Shown: in pieces, positions 62,285 through 64,000 of the stretch
How the letters are laid out: every line of letters starts with the position of its first letter
Position numbering within the stretch: position 1 is the stretch's first letter
Source of the DNA: Marinilactibacillus sp036039175
GTDB lineage: Bacteria > Bacillota > Bacilli > Lactobacillales > Carnobacteriaceae_A
DNA: 64,000 nt
Assembly: GCF_036039175.1 (NCBI RefSeq)
Contig: NZ_JAYXKP010000001.1
Span: 124,001-188,000 of the forward strand
Direction of reading: 5' to 3'
Position numbers and translations under genes: made by a program
Notes under the pieces: model-generated
Seen by the model: the letters and a program-made list of their open reading frames with translations, nothing else
Told to the model about the DNA's origin: nothing
Databases searched by the model: none

Positions 62285-63610
62285 ATGACATATTTTGATA
62301 ACATCAATAAAATTCAATATGAAGGTGCTACTTCAAAAGACCCGTTAGCATTTAAATTCTATAACCCTACTGAAAAAGTAGGAGATCAAACAATGGAAGA
62401 AATTTTAAGATTTGGTGTTGCATACTGGCATACGTTTACAGAAGATTTATCAGATCCATTTGGTGCTGGAACAGCACTTAGACCTTGGGATAAATACTCA
62501 GATCCAATGGATAAAGCGAAAGCCCGAGTAGAGGCTGCTTTTGAGTTATTTGAAAAATTAGGCGTACCTTACTTCTGCTTCCATGATTTCGATATCGCTC
62601 CCGAAGGAAGTTCCTTAAAAGAAACACTTGAGAATCAAGATATTATCGTGGATATGTTCGAAGACTATATGAAAGATAGCAAAGTTAAACTATTATGGAA
62701 TACAGTGAATAATTTTTCACATCCGAGATTCGTTCATGGAGCAGCGACATCAAATAATGCAGACGTTTTTGCCTACGCAGCTGCAAAAGTGAAAAAAGGG
62801 CTTGAGGTTGGTAAGCGATTAGGAGCCGAAAACTACGTATTCTGGGGTGGTCGAGAAGGATATGAAAGTCTTTTAAATACCAATATGGAACTTGAATTAG
62901 ATAACTTAGCAAAATTCTTCCATATGGCTGTAGACTATTCAAAAGAAATTGGATTTGATGCTCAATTCTTGATTGAACCAAAACCAATGGAACCAACTTC
63001 TCACCAATATGATTATGACGTAGCACATGGATTTGCCTTTTTACAGAAATACGATCTTGCAGATAAATTCAAATTCAATATTGAAGCCAATCACGCGACT
63101 TTGGCAGGACATAGTTTCGATCATGAACTTAGATACGCAAGAATTAATGGGATGTTAGGATCTGTTGATGCTAACCAGGGACATCCTCATCTTGGTTGGG
63201 ATACGGATGAATTTCCAACGGATCTGTATGCTACGACATTAGCCATGTATGAAATTCTTAAAAACGGCGGATTGGGTTCTGGAGGTCTGAACTTTGATGC
63301 GAAAGTCAGAAGAACTTCATTCCATGCAGATGATTTATTCAAAGCCCATGTTGTGGGAATGGACAGTTTTGCACTTGGTTTGAAAGTAGCCCATAGATTA
63401 ATCGAAGATAAAGCTCTTGAGTCAATTGTCGATAACCGATACCGTTCATTCAACCAAGGAATCGGTAAAGAAATCAGAGAAGGTAAGACAGATTTCAAAA
63501 AACTTCAAGATTACGCTTTAACTCTAGATGATATACAGAATGAATCAGGACAATTAGAAGAAATTAAATCCATATTAAACCAGTATTTAGTAACGACAAT
63601 CGCTAAATAA
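62285..63610 (+). CDS. xylA: Xylose isomerase
   Basis: 441 aa, the class II length. It converts D-xylose to D-xylulose using Mg or Mn. Visible are YFCFHDFDIAP, VFWGGREGYE, the metal-ligand region LIEPKPMEPTSHQYD and NIEANHATLAGH, and SVDANQGHPHLGWDTDEFP. ATG 62285 gives the family N-terminus; the in-frame GTG at 62273 overlaps the AGGAG ribosome site. It has its own promoter with cre and XylR operator, and is closed by a terminator. A transporter gene follows. Confidence 0.97.
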   Translation: MTYFDNINKIQYEGATSKDPLAFKFYNPTEKVGDQTMEEILRFGVAYWHTFTEDLSDPFGAGTALRPWDKYSDPMDKAKARVEAAFELFEKLGVPYFCFHDFDIAPEGSSLKETLENQDIIVDMFEDYMKDSKVKLLWNTVNNFSHPRFVHGAATSNNADVFAYAAAKVKKGLEVGKRLGAENYVFWGGREGYESLLNTNMELELDNLAKFFHMAVDYSKEIGFDAQFLIEPKPMEPTSHQYDYDVAHGFAFLQKYDLADKFKFNIEANHATLAGHSFDHELRYARINGMLGSVDANQGHPHLGWDTDEFPTDLYATTLAMYEILKNGGLGSGGLNFDAKVRRTSFHADDLFKAHVVGMDSFALGLKVAHRLIEDKALESIVDNRYRSFNQGIGKEIREGKTDFKKLQDYALTLDDIQNESGQLEEIKSILNQYLVTTIAK

Positions 63611-63619
63611 ATAGTACTG

Positions 63620-63652
63620 AAAAGAACCAAGTGAAAATACTTGGTTCTTTTT
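63620..63652 (+). terminator. Terminator after xylA
   Basis: AAAGAACCAAGT and ACTTGGTTCTTT arms with a T tract. Confidence 0.93.
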
Positions 63653-63684
63653 GTCGATTCATTTTCAACTCTACTACAAAAGCC

Positions 63685-63713
63685 TTTCTAATTTTTATTA
63701 TTTTCTATATGAT
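63685..63713 (+). promoter_or_regulatory. Possible promoter of the MFS gene
   Basis: TTTCTA and TATGAT with a 17-base spacer, about 60 bases before the ATG. The -35 box is weak. Confidence 0.35.
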
Positions 63714-63776
63714 TTAAAGTATAAACAGTCTAATATGAACAAACAATTTTAATATCTGACTATTAGGGGAGTCATT

Positions 63777-64000
63777 ATGAAGCTATCGAAACATTGGAAA
63801 GTTCTAGCATGCGTAAGTGGGTTGGCTGCAAGTTCAATTGGGATTAATTTGAATACAATAGGTGTTTTCTATACACCTGTATCAGAAAGTCTTGGATTTC
63901 TCAGGGGGAGTTTTGCTTTACACACCACCATCATGTCTCTAGTAATGTCTTTTATGGCCTTGAACATACCTAGACTATTGACCAAAATTGATATTAAAAA
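63777..64000 (+). CDS. MFS transporter, N-terminal fragment
   Basis: Only the first 74 residues are in the window. They give a basic start (MKLSKHWK), a first membrane helix (VLACVSGLAASSIGI), the loop GVFYTPVSESLGF and a second helix (TTIMSLVMSFMALNI). This is the pattern of the first two helices of oxalate/formate-antiporter-type major facilitator proteins. AGGGGAG precedes the ATG. It sits behind xylA but after a terminator, so a xylose link is not shown. Confidence 0.75.
   Translation, partial: MKLSKHWKVLACVSGLAASSIGINLNTIGVFYTPVSESLGFLRGSFALHTTIMSLVMSFMALNIPRLLTKIDIK

Noticed and set aside
62685..63498. Antisense open frames within xylA
   Set aside because: Shadows of a highly conserved gene; no ribosome site or recognisable protein.

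Overview
The window is AT-rich, Gram-positive chromosomal DNA: strong AGGAGG ribosome sites, many TTG/GTG starts, sigma-A promoters, U-tract terminators, cre-like sites and LicT-type antitermination. WxL surface proteins, ABC and PTS sugar systems, a xyl locus and OYE/SDR/AKR redox enzymes point to a lactic acid bacterium, most likely Carnobacteriaceae (Alkalibacterium/Marinilactibacillus-like). The taxonomic placement is inference. I saw no rRNA, tRNA, insertion sequence, prophage or CRISPR array.

Layout. 0-4 kb: tail of a 6-phospho-beta-glucosidase gene, a GT2-GtrA membrane glycosyltransferase, an aldo/keto reductase divergent from a small membrane protein, and an SDR. 4.4-8.4 kb: a cell-surface locus of a large WxL protein with an E/Q/P stalk built from three 132-bp repeats, a small WxL protein and a DUF916-type WxL-binding protein. 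8.4-10.2 kb: a DUF4153 membrane protein. 10.5-18.9 kb: a galactoside operon (lacZ, ABC binding protein, two permeases, GH36 alpha-galactosidase) without its own ATPase. 19.1 kb: gldA. 20.2-24.6 and 27.4-31.9 kb: two beta-glucoside PTS operons, each with IIBCA permease, GH1 phospho-beta-glucosidase and a LicT-type antiterminator, controlled by three RAT/terminator elements. Between them are an SDR, an unknown gene and an Old Yellow Enzyme.

32.7-42.6 kb is an export/envelope-stress region: an LnrJKLMN-like histidine kinase-response regulator-ATPase-two-permease operon, a TetR-ABC-permease module with a palindromic operator, and a PadR/membrane-protein pair with its own operators. 42.9-46.9 kb: a second ATPase-less sugar ABC importer ending in a DUF624 (YesL-like) gene. 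47.0-50.5 kb: an OmpR regulator, ABC exporter and short histidine kinase. 50.5-55.1 kb: an MDR oxidoreductase, an M29-like aminopeptidase, VanZ and DUF72 proteins and an RpiR regulator. 55.2-58.1 kb: a glvC-glvA alpha-glucoside PTS/GH4 operon. 58.3 kb: an aldo/keto reductase. 59.3-63.6 kb: xylR, xylB and xylA, with two xyl promoters each carrying a XylR operator and a cre-like site. The last 224 bases start an MFS transporter.

Together the sugar genes feed beta-glucosides, galactosides, maltose-type alpha-glucosides, glycerol and xylose into central metabolism. Much of the regulation (CcpA/cre, RAT antitermination, ROK and probably RpiR control) can be read from the DNA. For about eighteen genes the most upstream possible start is not the best-supported one, and the coordinates below use starts placed by ribosome site or family N-terminus.
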